64,000 bases of DNA. Origin: a virus. Position 1 is the stretch's first letter, and the number at the start of each line of letters is the position of its first letter. The stretch covers positions 62,001 through 126,000 of the IMG/VR virus record IMGVR_UViG_3300047472_000309. One strand, written 5' to 3'. The notes beneath the pieces are model-generated. The model was not told where the DNA came from. It searched no databases and worked only from the letters and a program-made list of their open reading frames with translations. This document shows, in pieces, positions 16,242 to 25,567 of the stretch. The position numbers were made by a program, and so were the translations under genes.

Positions 16242-17519
16242 ATGACCGTTATCACCACCAATCTGATTCCGGAGCTGGGGGCAGCCGGAGTCTTTACGCT
16301 CACCGCGCCGTTTAACAACGCGCTGATGGCGAACGCGTCGTACACCTGTATTGCGATCCGGCAGCTTGAGGACATCATCGCTGCAGGTGGCGACCCCTAC
16401 ACCCAGTACTACCAACCGCGCGAACAAACCTCGGGTGACCTGCAAGCCCAGTACCAAGCAGACCTCGGCAACGGCGTGTGCATCATCACGCTGCAGCAGT
16501 CATCGGGGGCGGTTGCTTATGTGCCGTCGAGCTTTGTGGCCAGCTACCCGTCTAAGGGCGGTGTCCCCTACACCAACCTGATGATGGCAGTCGACCTGGG
16601 TGCGATGCCCACCTACGTGGACCTCACGTTTTTGAAGCAACAGATCGCCAATCTGGTGAAGACGACCGTGGGGTTGACGAGCGTGTTGATTCAGACGGTG
16701 GTGGTGTCGCCGACGACCAATCTCTCGGCGTCCGACCATGCCCGTGCTGAGGCGGCCCGGCAGGCTAACATCACCATCACCAACACGCCCGAGTCGCAGG
16801 TGATTGCGCTGACCAAACAACTCCAGACCCTGCAAGGTCAGTACGCTAATCTGGAGGCGTTTGTGAATGCGAACATCGATAAACTCACGGGCACGACACC
16901 TCCGACCGATCCGGTGGATCAACTGGATGCAGCCTTGAGTCCAGCAGGCATCACGCTGAGCAACAACAACCTCACCGCCACCAGTACAGTAGTGGGTTGG
17001 CAATCGGCTCGCGGCACTGTCGGTCATCAGGCAGGCAAGTTCTACGCGGAAGCTACGCTCAACACGTTGGCCGGGGCAGTGGGCTTTGGCGTCTGTAACG
17101 CCAGTCAGCTCAACAACCAGCGAATCGGTACCGACACCAACGGCATGATGATCTTTACCGAAGCCGATGGGGCAACGGCCGGGATCTTCTACAACGGTGG
17201 CAATGCCCAGACGATCGGCACGGCTCCGCAGCAAGGGGACGTGGTGGGGATTGCCATCGACCTGAACGCCAAGCTCGGTTGGTTCTACAATCCGCAGACG
17301 CAGCAGTGGAATGGCGATGTGTTGGCTAACCAGAACCCGGCCACAGGTCTTGGTGGTCTGCCGCTCGCGGCGATTGCGGTTCCAGGCGGTACTGCAGGAC
17401 TGGTCTACCTCGGCGTGTCACTGGATGCCAAGACGGATGCCGTGACGATCAACGCAGGTGCGACCAACTTCGTGCACACGGCGCCCACTGGCTTTAACAA
17501 GTGGAACACCGCAGTTTAA
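16242..17519 (+). CDS. Virion protein with C-terminal SPRY-like domain
   Basis: 425 residues, preceded by TAGGAG. The N-terminal 200 residues are mixed and end in a coiled coil (VIALTKQLQTLQGQYANLEA). From about residue 262 the sequence fits a SPRY/B30.2-type beta sandwich as seen in phage adhesion proteins: GKFYAEATL, VGFGVCNAS, IGTDTNG, GDVVGIAIDLNAKLGWFYN, and a closing TAPTGFNKW. Such domains bind sugars or proteins, so receptor binding is likely. A 22-bp tandem duplication (17493-17536) straddles the stop and shifted it 22 bases earlier, replacing the last residues (TAG to TAV). Confidence 0.65.
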   Translation: MTVITTNLIPELGAAGVFTLTAPFNNALMANASYTCIAIRQLEDIIAAGGDPYTQYYQPREQTSGDLQAQYQADLGNGVCIITLQQSSGAVAYVPSSFVASYPSKGGVPYTNLMMAVDLGAMPTYVDLTFLKQQIANLVKTTVGLTSVLIQTVVVSPTTNLSASDHARAEAARQANITITNTPESQVIALTKQLQTLQGQYANLEAFVNANIDKLTGTTPPTDPVDQLDAALSPAGITLSNNNLTATSTVVGWQSARGTVGHQAGKFYAEATLNTLAGAVGFGVCNASQLNNQRIGTDTNGMMIFTEADGATAGIFYNGGNAQTIGTAPQQGDVVGIAIDLNAKLGWFYNPQTQQWNGDVLANQNPATGLGGLPLAAIAVPGGTAGLVYLGVSLDAKTDAVTINAGATNFVHTAPTGFNKWNTAV

Positions 17520-17536
17520 CAAGTGGAACACCGCAG
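17493..17536. repeat. 22-bp tandem duplication across the stop codon
   Basis: TTTAACAAGTGGAACACCGC plus AG occurs at 17493-17514 and again, perfectly, at 17515-17536. The length is not a multiple of three, so the second copy is read in another frame and its TTTAA supplies the present stop codon. Confidence 0.95.
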
Positions 17537-17552
17537 GCTGAAGCAACAACGG

Positions 17553-17582
17553 CATAGAGGGAGGCTTCGGCCTCCCCTTATG
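17553..17582. terminator. Bracketed hairpin, CATA/TATG type
   Basis: GGGAGGC (17559-17565), TTCG loop, GCCTCCC (17570-17576); CATA at 17553-17556, TATG at 17579-17582. Between the SPRY protein and the spike gene. Confidence 0.8.
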
Positions 17583-17593
17583 TCCCTACTTTT

Positions 17594-18610
17594 TTAATTG
17601 TACTTGAGGTTCGGTGCCATGATCGATTCGGTCGCCTCGATCGTCACTGCCGTCATGTTGCCCCGCACGTCGAGGTCGCCCAAGAGCTCAGCCTCGCCCT
17701 TGATGCTGATCTTACCCGTACCTGCGTTACCCGGTGCCGTAGTCAGGTCACCATTCAGGCCGATGTTACCGTTGTGCGTGGTGTCACCGGTGTGGGTAGT
17801 TTCTGCCGTCACGGATTCGGTAGTAGCTTTGACCGTGCGTGTCTCGGTGGTTTCACTGGTGCTGTTCGAGGCCTCGACCGACCAGTCCTTGGTGGTCCAC
17901 TTAATCGAGTCATCCGCATGGCCCGAGATCGCTTTCTTGGTCATGTCGAAAAACGACCCATCGGCGTTCTCGATATGCCACTGGTGCTGCTGCGAGTCGA
18001 GGAACATCGCGTTACCGATGTCGTCTTCTAGTTGCACCTTGCCGTTACCGGTATCGAACTGGAACGAATAGGCGTAGGGCTCCCCATTGGCCTTGGTGGT
18101 GATAAGCGTGATCGACTTCTTGTGCGAACTGAATTCCACGTAGTACGTGTTGGTCTGGTCCGGGCTCGCGCCTTCCACCGCGGTGGCGCTGATGCCAAAC
18201 ACTACCGTCTCAAGCTTACGGAAGTTCAGGTCATTGCGCATCGTATTCCAGTAATACTTGTCGGTGTCGCCGTAGCGGTAAATGATCACCTGTTCACCGC
18301 GCCGCACATCAGGCGCAGTCAACCGGTTAGCCTGACCCACCGGTAACCAGGTCGCCTTGATGGTGCCCGAAGAGGTCATGTTCGTCTGGTACTGCTGGCC
18401 CGAGAGGTCGGTGCCTGACGCTTGCTCGGTGTTGGCATTGGTGGAGAGCTCCCCATCGACCATCGGCGTATCCTCGATTGGCGTAATCTCCAGATCGAAG
18501 GAATTCAGGGCTTTGTTCTGAGCAGCATGGCCCAGCGAGTACACATGAAACTTACTGACGGTACCCTGCGGGCTTTCGTGACCCGCGAATTGCGCGGCAA
18601 GGTGATCCAT
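17594..18610 (-). CDS. Baseplate spike-like protein (OB-fold plus beta-helix)
   Basis: 338 residues, ATG with AGGA upstream. Residues about 80-130 (TWLPVGQANRLTAPDVRRGE, QVIIYRYGDTDKYYW) resemble the small OB-like domain that precedes the needle in T4 gp5 and gpV-type spikes. The C-terminal third is made of short Thr/Ser/Gly repeats (THTGDTTHNGNIGLNGDLTT, KGEAELLGDLDVRGNM), as in triple-stranded beta-helix needles. It would puncture the outer membrane during infection. No lysozyme domain or PAAR/metal-binding tip was seen. Convergent with the SPRY protein, across a hairpin. Confidence 0.55.
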   Translation of the reverse strand: MDHLAAQFAGHESPQGTVSKFHVYSLGHAAQNKALNSFDLEITPIEDTPMVDGELSTNANTEQASGTDLSGQQYQTNMTSSGTIKATWLPVGQANRLTAPDVRRGEQVIIYRYGDTDKYYWNTMRNDLNFRKLETVVFGISATAVEGASPDQTNTYYVEFSSHKKSITLITTKANGEPYAYSFQFDTGNGKVQLEDDIGNAMFLDSQQHQWHIENADGSFFDMTKKAISGHADDSIKWTTKDWSVEASNSTSETTETRTVKATTESVTAETTHTGDTTHNGNIGLNGDLTTAPGNAGTGKISIKGEAELLGDLDVRGNMTAVTIEATESIMAPNLKYN

Positions 18611-18687
18611 TTTATCGGGTCCTGTTAAAAAACACAGAGCTCAACCATCGTCTGACGACAGAATCAAGCTGTGATTAGAAGGCTTAC

Positions 18688-21174
18688 ATGCTCATTAACT
18701 CATTAGAGCTGGTCGGATATAAGCGGATCGCGCTCAATGGGCACACCCGCTTTATGATCCGTCCGGCTGAACGCATTCAACTCATTCTCGGCACCAACGG
18801 CTCTGGCAAATCCTCCTTGGTAAAGGAATTGACCCCGTTGCCTGCTGAGCCTAAGGAATACAGTAAAGATGGCTCTAAAACCATAACGATTACTCACCGT
18901 GGCAACACCTTTGTGCTCAAGAGCTGGTTCTCAGAAGGCAATAAGCACAGCTTCCTGAAGAACGGCCAGGAGCTTAACGATGGCCACACCATCACCGTGC
19001 AACGCAAGCTGGTGATGACCGAGTTCGGTGTCAACGATGACATCCATGAGCTGCTGCGCAATGCGATCCGTTTCCACACCATGGGACCGACCGATCGCCG
19101 CAAGTGGTTTACGATGCTCTCGGACGTGGACTACACCTACGCCATCGGTTTGTTCATGCGTCTGAAAGAAGCCGCCACGGTGACTTCGGGTGCGTTGAAG
19201 ATGGCCAAGAACAAGCTGGTGGCAGAAACCAGTAAGATCGTCACCGAGGAAGAGGAACGCAAGCTTAGTCAGGAAGTCGAAACCCTGATTGGGGAGATTG
19301 AACGGCTGCAGCGTCAGCGTGCCCCGTTGCCACGGCCCGTGTCGTCGTTTATGACGGAGCAGGAAGAGATTTTATCTGAGCTCTACACCATCTCGGATAA
19401 TCTGCTGCGCCATCGTACCTCCTTCTTTGGTTGGAAGGGATATGACTCAGTCGAACAGATCACTGAGGACATCGATACGACCAAGCAAGAGATTGCGGCC
19501 ACTGAAGCGCTCCTCAATAAAGCGGTGGAAGAGCACGGCAAGCTGAAGGAAAAGCAGGACTTACTGAAGAAGACCGGCGCCCAAGGTGTCGATGCACTCC
19601 TGCGACGGCTGCACCTTGCTCAGGAAACCCGCAACAAGCTTCTCTCAGCCCGTGTGTTGGGCTTGGAAGGCTTCAGTGCATCCCAGGCAGCGGCGGCACT
19701 CGAATCGGTCTACGGGGTGCTCTTTGCGTGCTTCTCGGAGATCCCCTCCAATGAGGATCGCCGCTTCAGTCAGACGAAGAATAACGAGAACCGTCAGAAG
19801 GTGCTCGAGCGGCGTGACCTGATCCTGCAAAAGGAAAAGGAGATTGCCCACTTCGCCGGGAAGAAGCAGCACATGGAGTCCCATAAGCAAGCCGGGAACA
19901 TCGAGTGCCCGAAGTGTCATCACCTGTGGGTGGTGGGCTACGATCCGGAGGTGATCCAGAAGTACGACGCAGCGATTGAATCGCGCGGCGAAGAGATCAC
20001 CAAGCTCAAGGCCGAGATCAAGGCACTCGAAGAAGAGATGGAGGCGTTTCAGACCTACCTCAATCTCTACATGGACTTTAACCGCTGTGTGAAGAACTGG
20101 CCTGCGCTGCAACCGTTCTGGGATCACCTCTTGCATCACGAGATGGTCATCAAGACGCCGCGCGTCGCGCTCATGCAACTCGACCTGCTTAAACAGGATC
20201 TGGTGCAAGAGCTCGCCGCTGAGCGACAGGAGCGGGAAATCGCTGACATCAAGGAACTCATCAAACAAGCTGAACAGCTCGGTGATGCGAACCTGAACGA
20301 AGTGACGGAGTCGTTGGTCAAGGTAACGGGCACGGTCGAAGAGCTCACGGGCAAGCTGAACCGACTCAATAAGCATCTGCAACAAACGATGGCCTACCGG
20401 CGTCAGATGTCAGACGTGCAGTCGACCGGGCAGCGCCTGGAGCAGATGATCGGTCAAGCGGAAGACGCCACCAAAGAACTGGTGGAGATGCTGCGTCGCG
20501 AAGCGATCCAAAATGCAATCAATGCGCTGCAACTGTCGCTCGCCCACAAGAACTCGGCCTTGCAGGAGATGAAGCTCCAAAAGGGCATCATCGCCGAGTT
20601 AGAAAAGACGATTGCGCAGTATGCCTTGCGTGACGAAACCTTAAAGCTGATGGTCAAGGAGATGTCGCCGACCGATGGCTTGATTGCCGAAGGGCTGCTT
20701 GGTTTCATTCGGCGCTTTGTGCGGGAGATGAACCATCTCATCAAGAAGATCTGGGCCTATCCGCTGGAGATTCAACCCTGCGGCGTAGCGACGGATCGTG
20801 GCGCGGAGCTCGACTACAAGTTCCCGCTGATGGTGCAGGACCGTGCCAATATTCGCGACGATGTCAAGAATGGCAGTAGTGGCATGCAGGAAGTCGTCGA
20901 CCTGGCCTTTAAGGTGGTCGCCATGAAGTATCTGGGCTTAGGCGAAGCACCGTTGTTGCTGGACGAATTCGGCGCGAGCTTTGACCTGGAGCACCGCACC
21001 GCTGCATCGAGCTGTATTAAGAACCTGATGGATACACAGCACTTCTCGCAGTTGTACATGATCTCGCACTACGAAAGTGGTTACGGGTCGTTTACCAATG
21101 CGCAGACCTGTGTCTTGGATGCCCGCAACATCACGGTACCGAGCGTGTACAATCAGCACGTCACTATGCAGTAA
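18688..21174 (+). CDS. SbcC/Rad50-like (T4 gp46-type) recombination ATPase
   Basis: 828 residues, ATG with AGAAGG upstream. Walker A at 35-42 (GTNGSGKS), a long two-part coiled coil, a zinc hook C407-P-K-C410 at its apex, and C-terminal ABC motifs (GSSGMQEVVDLAF signature; APLLLDEFGASFD Walker B and D-loop; LYMISHYESG His switch). This is the full architecture of a Rad50/SbcC protein. It would form a complex with an Mre11/SbcD-type nuclease, absent from this window, to process DNA ends for recombination-driven replication. It is placed inside a block of tail genes and is divergent from the spike gene (77-nt gap). Confidence 0.9.
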   Translation: MLINSLELVGYKRIALNGHTRFMIRPAERIQLILGTNGSGKSSLVKELTPLPAEPKEYSKDGSKTITITHRGNTFVLKSWFSEGNKHSFLKNGQELNDGHTITVQRKLVMTEFGVNDDIHELLRNAIRFHTMGPTDRRKWFTMLSDVDYTYAIGLFMRLKEAATVTSGALKMAKNKLVAETSKIVTEEEERKLSQEVETLIGEIERLQRQRAPLPRPVSSFMTEQEEILSELYTISDNLLRHRTSFFGWKGYDSVEQITEDIDTTKQEIAATEALLNKAVEEHGKLKEKQDLLKKTGAQGVDALLRRLHLAQETRNKLLSARVLGLEGFSASQAAAALESVYGVLFACFSEIPSNEDRRFSQTKNNENRQKVLERRDLILQKEKEIAHFAGKKQHMESHKQAGNIECPKCHHLWVVGYDPEVIQKYDAAIESRGEEITKLKAEIKALEEEMEAFQTYLNLYMDFNRCVKNWPALQPFWDHLLHHEMVIKTPRVALMQLDLLKQDLVQELAAERQEREIADIKELIKQAEQLGDANLNEVTESLVKVTGTVEELTGKLNRLNKHLQQTMAYRRQMSDVQSTGQRLEQMIGQAEDATKELVEMLRREAIQNAINALQLSLAHKNSALQEMKLQKGIIAELEKTIAQYALRDETLKLMVKEMSPTDGLIAEGLLGFIRRFVREMNHLIKKIWAYPLEIQPCGVATDRGAELDYKFPLMVQDRANIRDDVKNGSSGMQEVVDLAFKVVAMKYLGLGEAPLLLDEFGASFDLEHRTAASSCIKNLMDTQHFSQLYMISHYESGYGSFTNAQTCVLDARNITVPSVYNQHVTMQ

Positions 21175-21197
21175 CTTAATGAGGAAAGAAAAGAAAC

Positions 21198-22184
21198 ATG
21201 AACCAGCAAGAGATCATCATCCATCCCGAACAAGACGAGCTGTCGATGTCGCCGACCGAGCTCCTGGAAAAGCGCCTGAACCGCGTGAACCTGGCGCTCT
21301 CGCAATTGCAGCAACTGCACATGAACACCATCACCGAGATGCAGAAGGACGTGGTGTTCTCGCTGCACGTGATCGAGGCCCTGAAGGGCTTCCTGCCTGG
21401 TGCCGTGGTGGACGACGCTGTCGCAGCGGCCACGGCCGCCACCGCTTCGGTGGGTGCTTACCGGCAGCAGCCTGCGGCAACCAATGCAGGTGCTTCAGCA
21501 CAGCGCCCGGCACCGGGCAAGCTGCCGATCACGCCCGCCGGTACGCAGGCTAATCCGGCGTTGCCGCCGGTGCGCCATCCGGGTCACAGCAGCATCAATG
21601 CCGCAGCGGAAGCCGCCAAGAATGCCGTCGAAACACTCGGCGAGAACATTCGCACGCACTTGCAACACCCGGCACCGGAAACCCCGGCGCGTCAACCGCG
21701 CTCGCTGCAAACCCTGCATCGTCCGACGCCCAAGCAAAAGCACGTGGGTGAGCCGGTCAGCGAAGCGGCGAGCGCGGCCGATTACCTCGGTCACTTCGTC
21801 GGCTCGGGTTCGGTGTTTGCCAAGTACTTCTCGCCGGAAGTCTACATCCTCGGGCGCGGCTTCGTGAAACCGGGCTACGGTGGCTTCGGGGAATACGAAG
21901 AAGACGTGCTGCGTATCGCGCCCCAGCAGTTGCGCGAGTACGACTACCCGAGCGGCTTTTACACCGATGAAGCGACCAAGCTCTTGCAGTTCTATCTCGG
22001 CAACGCCAAGATGCAAGTGACGGTGAGCAACTTGCCGAATACGGAGATCGACGTGTGGGTGTCGTTCGCCCCGTTCAACGATCGTCAGCACATCCGTTCG
22101 CTGAACCCGCAAGCAATGCAGCTGGTGTTCGGCACGGTGAGCGCGATCTTCAACGCCGGTGAGCGACTGGCGAGCCAGCAGTAA
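21198..22184 (+). CDS. Hypothetical protein with Ala/Pro linker
   Basis: 328 residues; GAGGA upstream of ATG, 23 bp after the SbcC-like gene. N-terminal coiled coil (LEKRLNRVNLALSQLQQLHM), then a 100-residue Ala/Pro/Gln-rich linker, then a folded C-terminal domain from about residue 190 (SVFAKYFSPEVYILGRGFVK, QVTVSNLPNTEIDVWVSFAP). The GC-rich low-complexity linker looks flexible. Co-transcription with the SbcC-like gene could mean a recombination accessory factor, but a structural role is equally possible. Confidence 0.6.
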   Translation: MNQQEIIIHPEQDELSMSPTELLEKRLNRVNLALSQLQQLHMNTITEMQKDVVFSLHVIEALKGFLPGAVVDDAVAAATAATASVGAYRQQPAATNAGASAQRPAPGKLPITPAGTQANPALPPVRHPGHSSINAAAEAAKNAVETLGENIRTHLQHPAPETPARQPRSLQTLHRPTPKQKHVGEPVSEAASAADYLGHFVGSGSVFAKYFSPEVYILGRGFVKPGYGGFGEYEEDVLRIAPQQLREYDYPSGFYTDEATKLLQFYLGNAKMQVTVSNLPNTEIDVWVSFAPFNDRQHIRSLNPQAMQLVFGTVSAIFNAGERLASQQ

Positions 22185-22204
22185 GCCCGTGTTGTACCCT
22201 CGGT

Positions 22205-22255
22205 CATAAACCCCCGTGCCTATCCTCTTCACAGGGGACGGGCCGGGGGTTTATG
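22205..22255. terminator. Bracketed hairpin with CATA/TATG inside the stem
   Basis: CATAAACCCCC (22205-22215) pairs perfectly with GGGGGTTTATG (22245-22255), so the flanks are part of an 11-bp stem. Between convergent genes. Confidence 0.8.
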
Positions 22256-22258
22256 CCG

Positions 22259-23536
22259 TTATGACGTCGAGCCGCTCGTGCCGCTATCGAAGTCAGTACC
22301 GATCTTTAGGAAGAAGGCCCGTGACGGAATCGAGACTTCCTGGCTTGTACGGGCGCTATTCACGCAGTCCGCATTGCGCCAGTCGACCGTATTGTAAGTG
22401 CGCTGGTTCCAACGGTTATCGTACACCGTCAGGGCCCAGCGACCATCTTCTTGCACCGACCAGTAATCCGCCAGCTTGCCATGGCCGTTCACTAGCGGGT
22501 ACTTCGGCTCCTGGTTCGACACCAAGATATTGGTGAGCTTACCCGTGTAGACCTTCTCGGTTTCGATGAAGACTTCCGGGTTATCCAGAATCACAAAGAA
22601 CGACTGGCTCATCGTCGCATACGCCACCAGGTTCTCGTCGGACAAGAAGTCCGCCACATTAATCTTGGACGGATCATGCGCATCGCGATCAAAAGGTAGA
22701 CCCGAGAAGTCGAGGTATTGCATCGACTCGTGGTAGCGCTCGAGAATCGGCAGATTGTTAAAGTTAATCCCCACCGACGTCGCACTGACCCGGAAGAAAG
22801 TCTGCGGATCGAGAATGTGCAAGTAGCCACCCAGCACCAACATCACGGTTTTATTCGTGATGTCCACTCCCAGATTCACGTACATCTGGTTGCGATAGGC
22901 TTGGTTGCTATTTTGCTTGTAGATCATTGACGGCTGAATCGCCACGTACTGCAAGCTACCGAGCTTCTGGAAGTTCAGCAGACCAAACTGATTCTGCTTG
23001 GAGAGGTTGCGGCTCACCATCCCGTCCATCACCCAGGCAGCGGTGGGGACCGCGTCGATATTGTGGAAGTAACCATTGATCGTCACCATGCAGCTCTTAT
23101 AAAAGAGCTCAAAGTCGATCGAGTTCCCCTCGGCGTCGGTCTTGGTGAGATACAGCCAGGTCTTCTCCGACATCGGCAACTGCGCATCGGGCGCAGCCAA
23201 CTTATTGACGGGCTGCACTTTGTAGCCTGCGCGAAAGCCATCCTTGTACTCGGCGTACTGCGGCTTAAGCGTGGGGATGGTGGTAGACGTCGGTAACGCC
23301 GCGTCACCGTTTTGGGTGAGAAACTCATTGAACGTCATCGACAAGCCACCATCGGCAGCTTGGATTTGCGAGAGGTCCAAACTGACCTGACCGCTCACAT
23401 ACGGATTGGTCAGGACTGCGTACACCTTCAGGTAGCTGGAATAGATCTGGCTCAAGGGCATCGCGCCAATGTCCACACTTTCCCATCGACCTGCGCTCGC
23501 AAACGATTTACCGATAGCTGAGACTAACGTATACAT
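22259..23536 (-). CDS. Putative virion structural protein
   Basis: 425 residues; GGAG seven bases before ATG. Beta-rich, Asn/Thr/Tyr-rich composition (QMYVNLGVDITNKTVMLVLG, GKLADYWSVQEDGRWALTVY) typical of tail or baseplate proteins. Starts MYTLVSAIGKSF. No family recognised. It is divergent from the fibre gene at 23648, and the 111-nt gap has an ACTATGATTG element (TATG at 23570) in the direction of the fibre gene. Confidence 0.6.
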   Translation of the reverse strand: MYTLVSAIGKSFASAGRWESVDIGAMPLSQIYSSYLKVYAVLTNPYVSGQVSLDLSQIQAADGGLSMTFNEFLTQNGDAALPTSTTIPTLKPQYAEYKDGFRAGYKVQPVNKLAAPDAQLPMSEKTWLYLTKTDAEGNSIDFELFYKSCMVTINGYFHNIDAVPTAAWVMDGMVSRNLSKQNQFGLLNFQKLGSLQYVAIQPSMIYKQNSNQAYRNQMYVNLGVDITNKTVMLVLGGYLHILDPQTFFRVSATSVGINFNNLPILERYHESMQYLDFSGLPFDRDAHDPSKINVADFLSDENLVAYATMSQSFFVILDNPEVFIETEKVYTGKLTNILVSNQEPKYPLVNGHGKLADYWSVQEDGRWALTVYDNRWNQRTYNTVDWRNADCVNSARTSQEVSIPSRAFFLKIGTDFDSGTSGSTS

Positions 23537-23647
23537 GCCGTGGCTCCGGGGAAAAATCTTTTGAATACTATGATTGTAGCTTTGTTGTAGTCTTGGAAGA
23601 TAGACTAAAACCTATAGAATATCGCCTTCACCCGCTGGGAGAAAAGA

Positions 23648-25477
23648 ATGGCATTGAATTTGAATGACCTCGCTTACCCGTTTGATCCCACGGGCTCGCT
23701 TGCGTCGAACAAGATCACCAACGAGCAGCAAATCCTGACGGCGGTGAATTGGACCGATTACCAGATCATCGTGCCGCGCTGGGCGCCGTTCTTTGACGCA
23801 AGTGTGAGCCTGACCATCACGGACGCCCAAGGCAACGTCACGCCGCTACAACGCGGTAAGGACTGGTATCCGTGTTTTGAATTTATCTCCGCCTCGCGCG
23901 CCTGCGCCGCCCCCATCTGGGGTGGCATCCAGTTTGTCAATCCGCTCCTGGCTGGGGTGGTCAAGGTCAGCTATCAGACGCTCGGCGGCATGTGGACGCT
24001 GGATGAGGCAGGCGTCTCGGCCCTGCTTGCGGATCGTACAGCTAATCCGCGAATCACAGCTTGGGAGCAAGTCGTCGACCAACCGGTGATGTTCCCGGTG
24101 ATCGATCACGAGTGGGATCTCGTGGACATGGTCGGGGCGACAGACCTGGTCAACGCACTCGGCGACATCGAAACCGCATTGCGTCAAACGGGTTCCACGG
24201 GCCTGGCGGCCCACTTGGCGGACTTCACCAACCCGCACCGGGTAACGGCCACGCAAGTCGGCCTGGGTAATGTACAGAACTACGGCATCGCGCAAGCGGC
24301 TGACCTGGCAGCTGGGACGAGCAACAGCGTCTACATTACGCCGGGTGGCGTGACGACGATGATGAACGCGGGTCCGAATGCAGCGATTGCTGCGCACGCG
24401 GCACGTACTGACAACCCGCATGCGACCACCGCGCATGAAGTAGGAGCGTACACGCAAGCGGAAGTCGATCAGCTGCTATCGGGCTATACGCCTTCCGGCG
24501 GATCGGCAGCAGATTCGCTGCTCTTTGACGGCATGGATGCAACGACCTATCGGGACTGGGCACTCTCCACCGGCGTGGCTTCGAACTCGTCGAAGTTTGG
24601 CGGTCAAACCCCGGCTGACTTCACGGCCGCTGTGCTCGGCGGGACTGCTGCGAACGCCAATCAGCTCGCAGGCCATACCTACGCCCAAGTGCTCTCGGAT
24701 GCGTTGGCGGGTAAAGCGGCCGACACGTTTGAATTTAACGGCATGGACCCTGCCACGTTTGCGGCGTGGGTGCTCAACAATGGTGCCGCTTCGAACGCGT
24801 TGAAAGTTAACGGCATGACCCCGGCGGACTTTGCGACCTGGGTGCTGAATAACAACGGTCCGGCGGCAGACTCCAGCATGCTCGGCGGTTACACGCTTGC
24901 GCAGGTGTTGGCCCAAGCCGGTTCGGGCGCAGGCACGGCCTTTGCTCCGCAGGTGCTCTTTAATCCGACCAGCAGCGAAACCGGTACGGATTACTGGAGT
25001 GAGCTCGGTCAGATCCCGCTGCCGTCGGCGACCGACCCGGAACTCTCGGGCTACAACGATATTCGTTGGTTGCTCTCGGGCGGGGATTCGAATGGTCAGC
25101 TGGTGTCGGGTGCTTACCTGATCTGCTTTAACATCCGGGGACCCTCGGGCAGTCAAGTGACAATGAGCGTCACCAACATGGTGGCGAGCGATCCGGGTGC
25201 CCAGTTTGGCTACACGATCGAGAACGTCACGGTGGGCGGCACGGCTGTCCCGACCATTCGCGTCTGGATGAAGACGGGTCCGAACCTGAACGCCTACACG
25301 GTCACGCAGCTCTCCGATGATTCGTCCAAGCTCGTGACGAATAGCCGGGTGGCGGTGGCGCCTGCCAGCATCGTCTACGCGACGACGGATCGGTTTGCCC
25401 TGGAGTCAGAAGTCGTCAACATGGTGGACACACTGACCACATTGTTCAACCAGCTGGCCGCTTCGATTAGCAGCTGA
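23648..25477 (+). CDS. Tail fibre protein with internal repeats
   Basis: 609 residues, GGGAG before ATG. The N-terminal 180 residues match the start of the next fibre gene (YPFDPTG / YPLDPTG; FF..S; VSYQTLGG / LQYQTLGG), which suggests a shared attachment domain. Next come FTNPHRVTATQVGLGNVQNY-type fibre modules, then about four degenerate repeats of roughly 35 residues with the core G-M-[DT]-P-A-[DT]-F-A-x-W-V-L-N-N. The C-terminal 150 residues are a beta-rich head without an S74 chaperone. Likely host recognition. Confidence 0.75.
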   Translation: MALNLNDLAYPFDPTGSLASNKITNEQQILTAVNWTDYQIIVPRWAPFFDASVSLTITDAQGNVTPLQRGKDWYPCFEFISASRACAAPIWGGIQFVNPLLAGVVKVSYQTLGGMWTLDEAGVSALLADRTANPRITAWEQVVDQPVMFPVIDHEWDLVDMVGATDLVNALGDIETALRQTGSTGLAAHLADFTNPHRVTATQVGLGNVQNYGIAQAADLAAGTSNSVYITPGGVTTMMNAGPNAAIAAHAARTDNPHATTAHEVGAYTQAEVDQLLSGYTPSGGSAADSLLFDGMDATTYRDWALSTGVASNSSKFGGQTPADFTAAVLGGTAANANQLAGHTYAQVLSDALAGKAADTFEFNGMDPATFAAWVLNNGAASNALKVNGMTPADFATWVLNNNGPAADSSMLGGYTLAQVLAQAGSGAGTAFAPQVLFNPTSSETGTDYWSELGQIPLPSATDPELSGYNDIRWLLSGGDSNGQLVSGAYLICFNIRGPSGSQVTMSVTNMVASDPGAQFGYTIENVTVGGTAVPTIRVWMKTGPNLNAYTVTQLSDDSSKLVTNSRVAVAPASIVYATTDRFALESEVVNMVDTLTTLFNQLAASISS

Positions 25478-25496
25478 TAAATAGCGCGATGCAACA

Positions 25497-25529
25497 CACC
25501 TCTGGCTGGGGTCATCCTGGCCAGAGGTG
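25497..25529. terminator. Hairpin between the two fibre genes
   Basis: CACCTCTGGC (25497-25506) pairs with GCCAGAGGTG (25520-25529). Unlike most hairpins in this window it has no CATA/TATG flanks and no U-tract. It could separate or attenuate the two fibre messages. Confidence 0.55.
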
Positions 25530-25567
25530 ATTGTGTCGTTCGGACAAGATTAGGAGTTAGTAAACAA

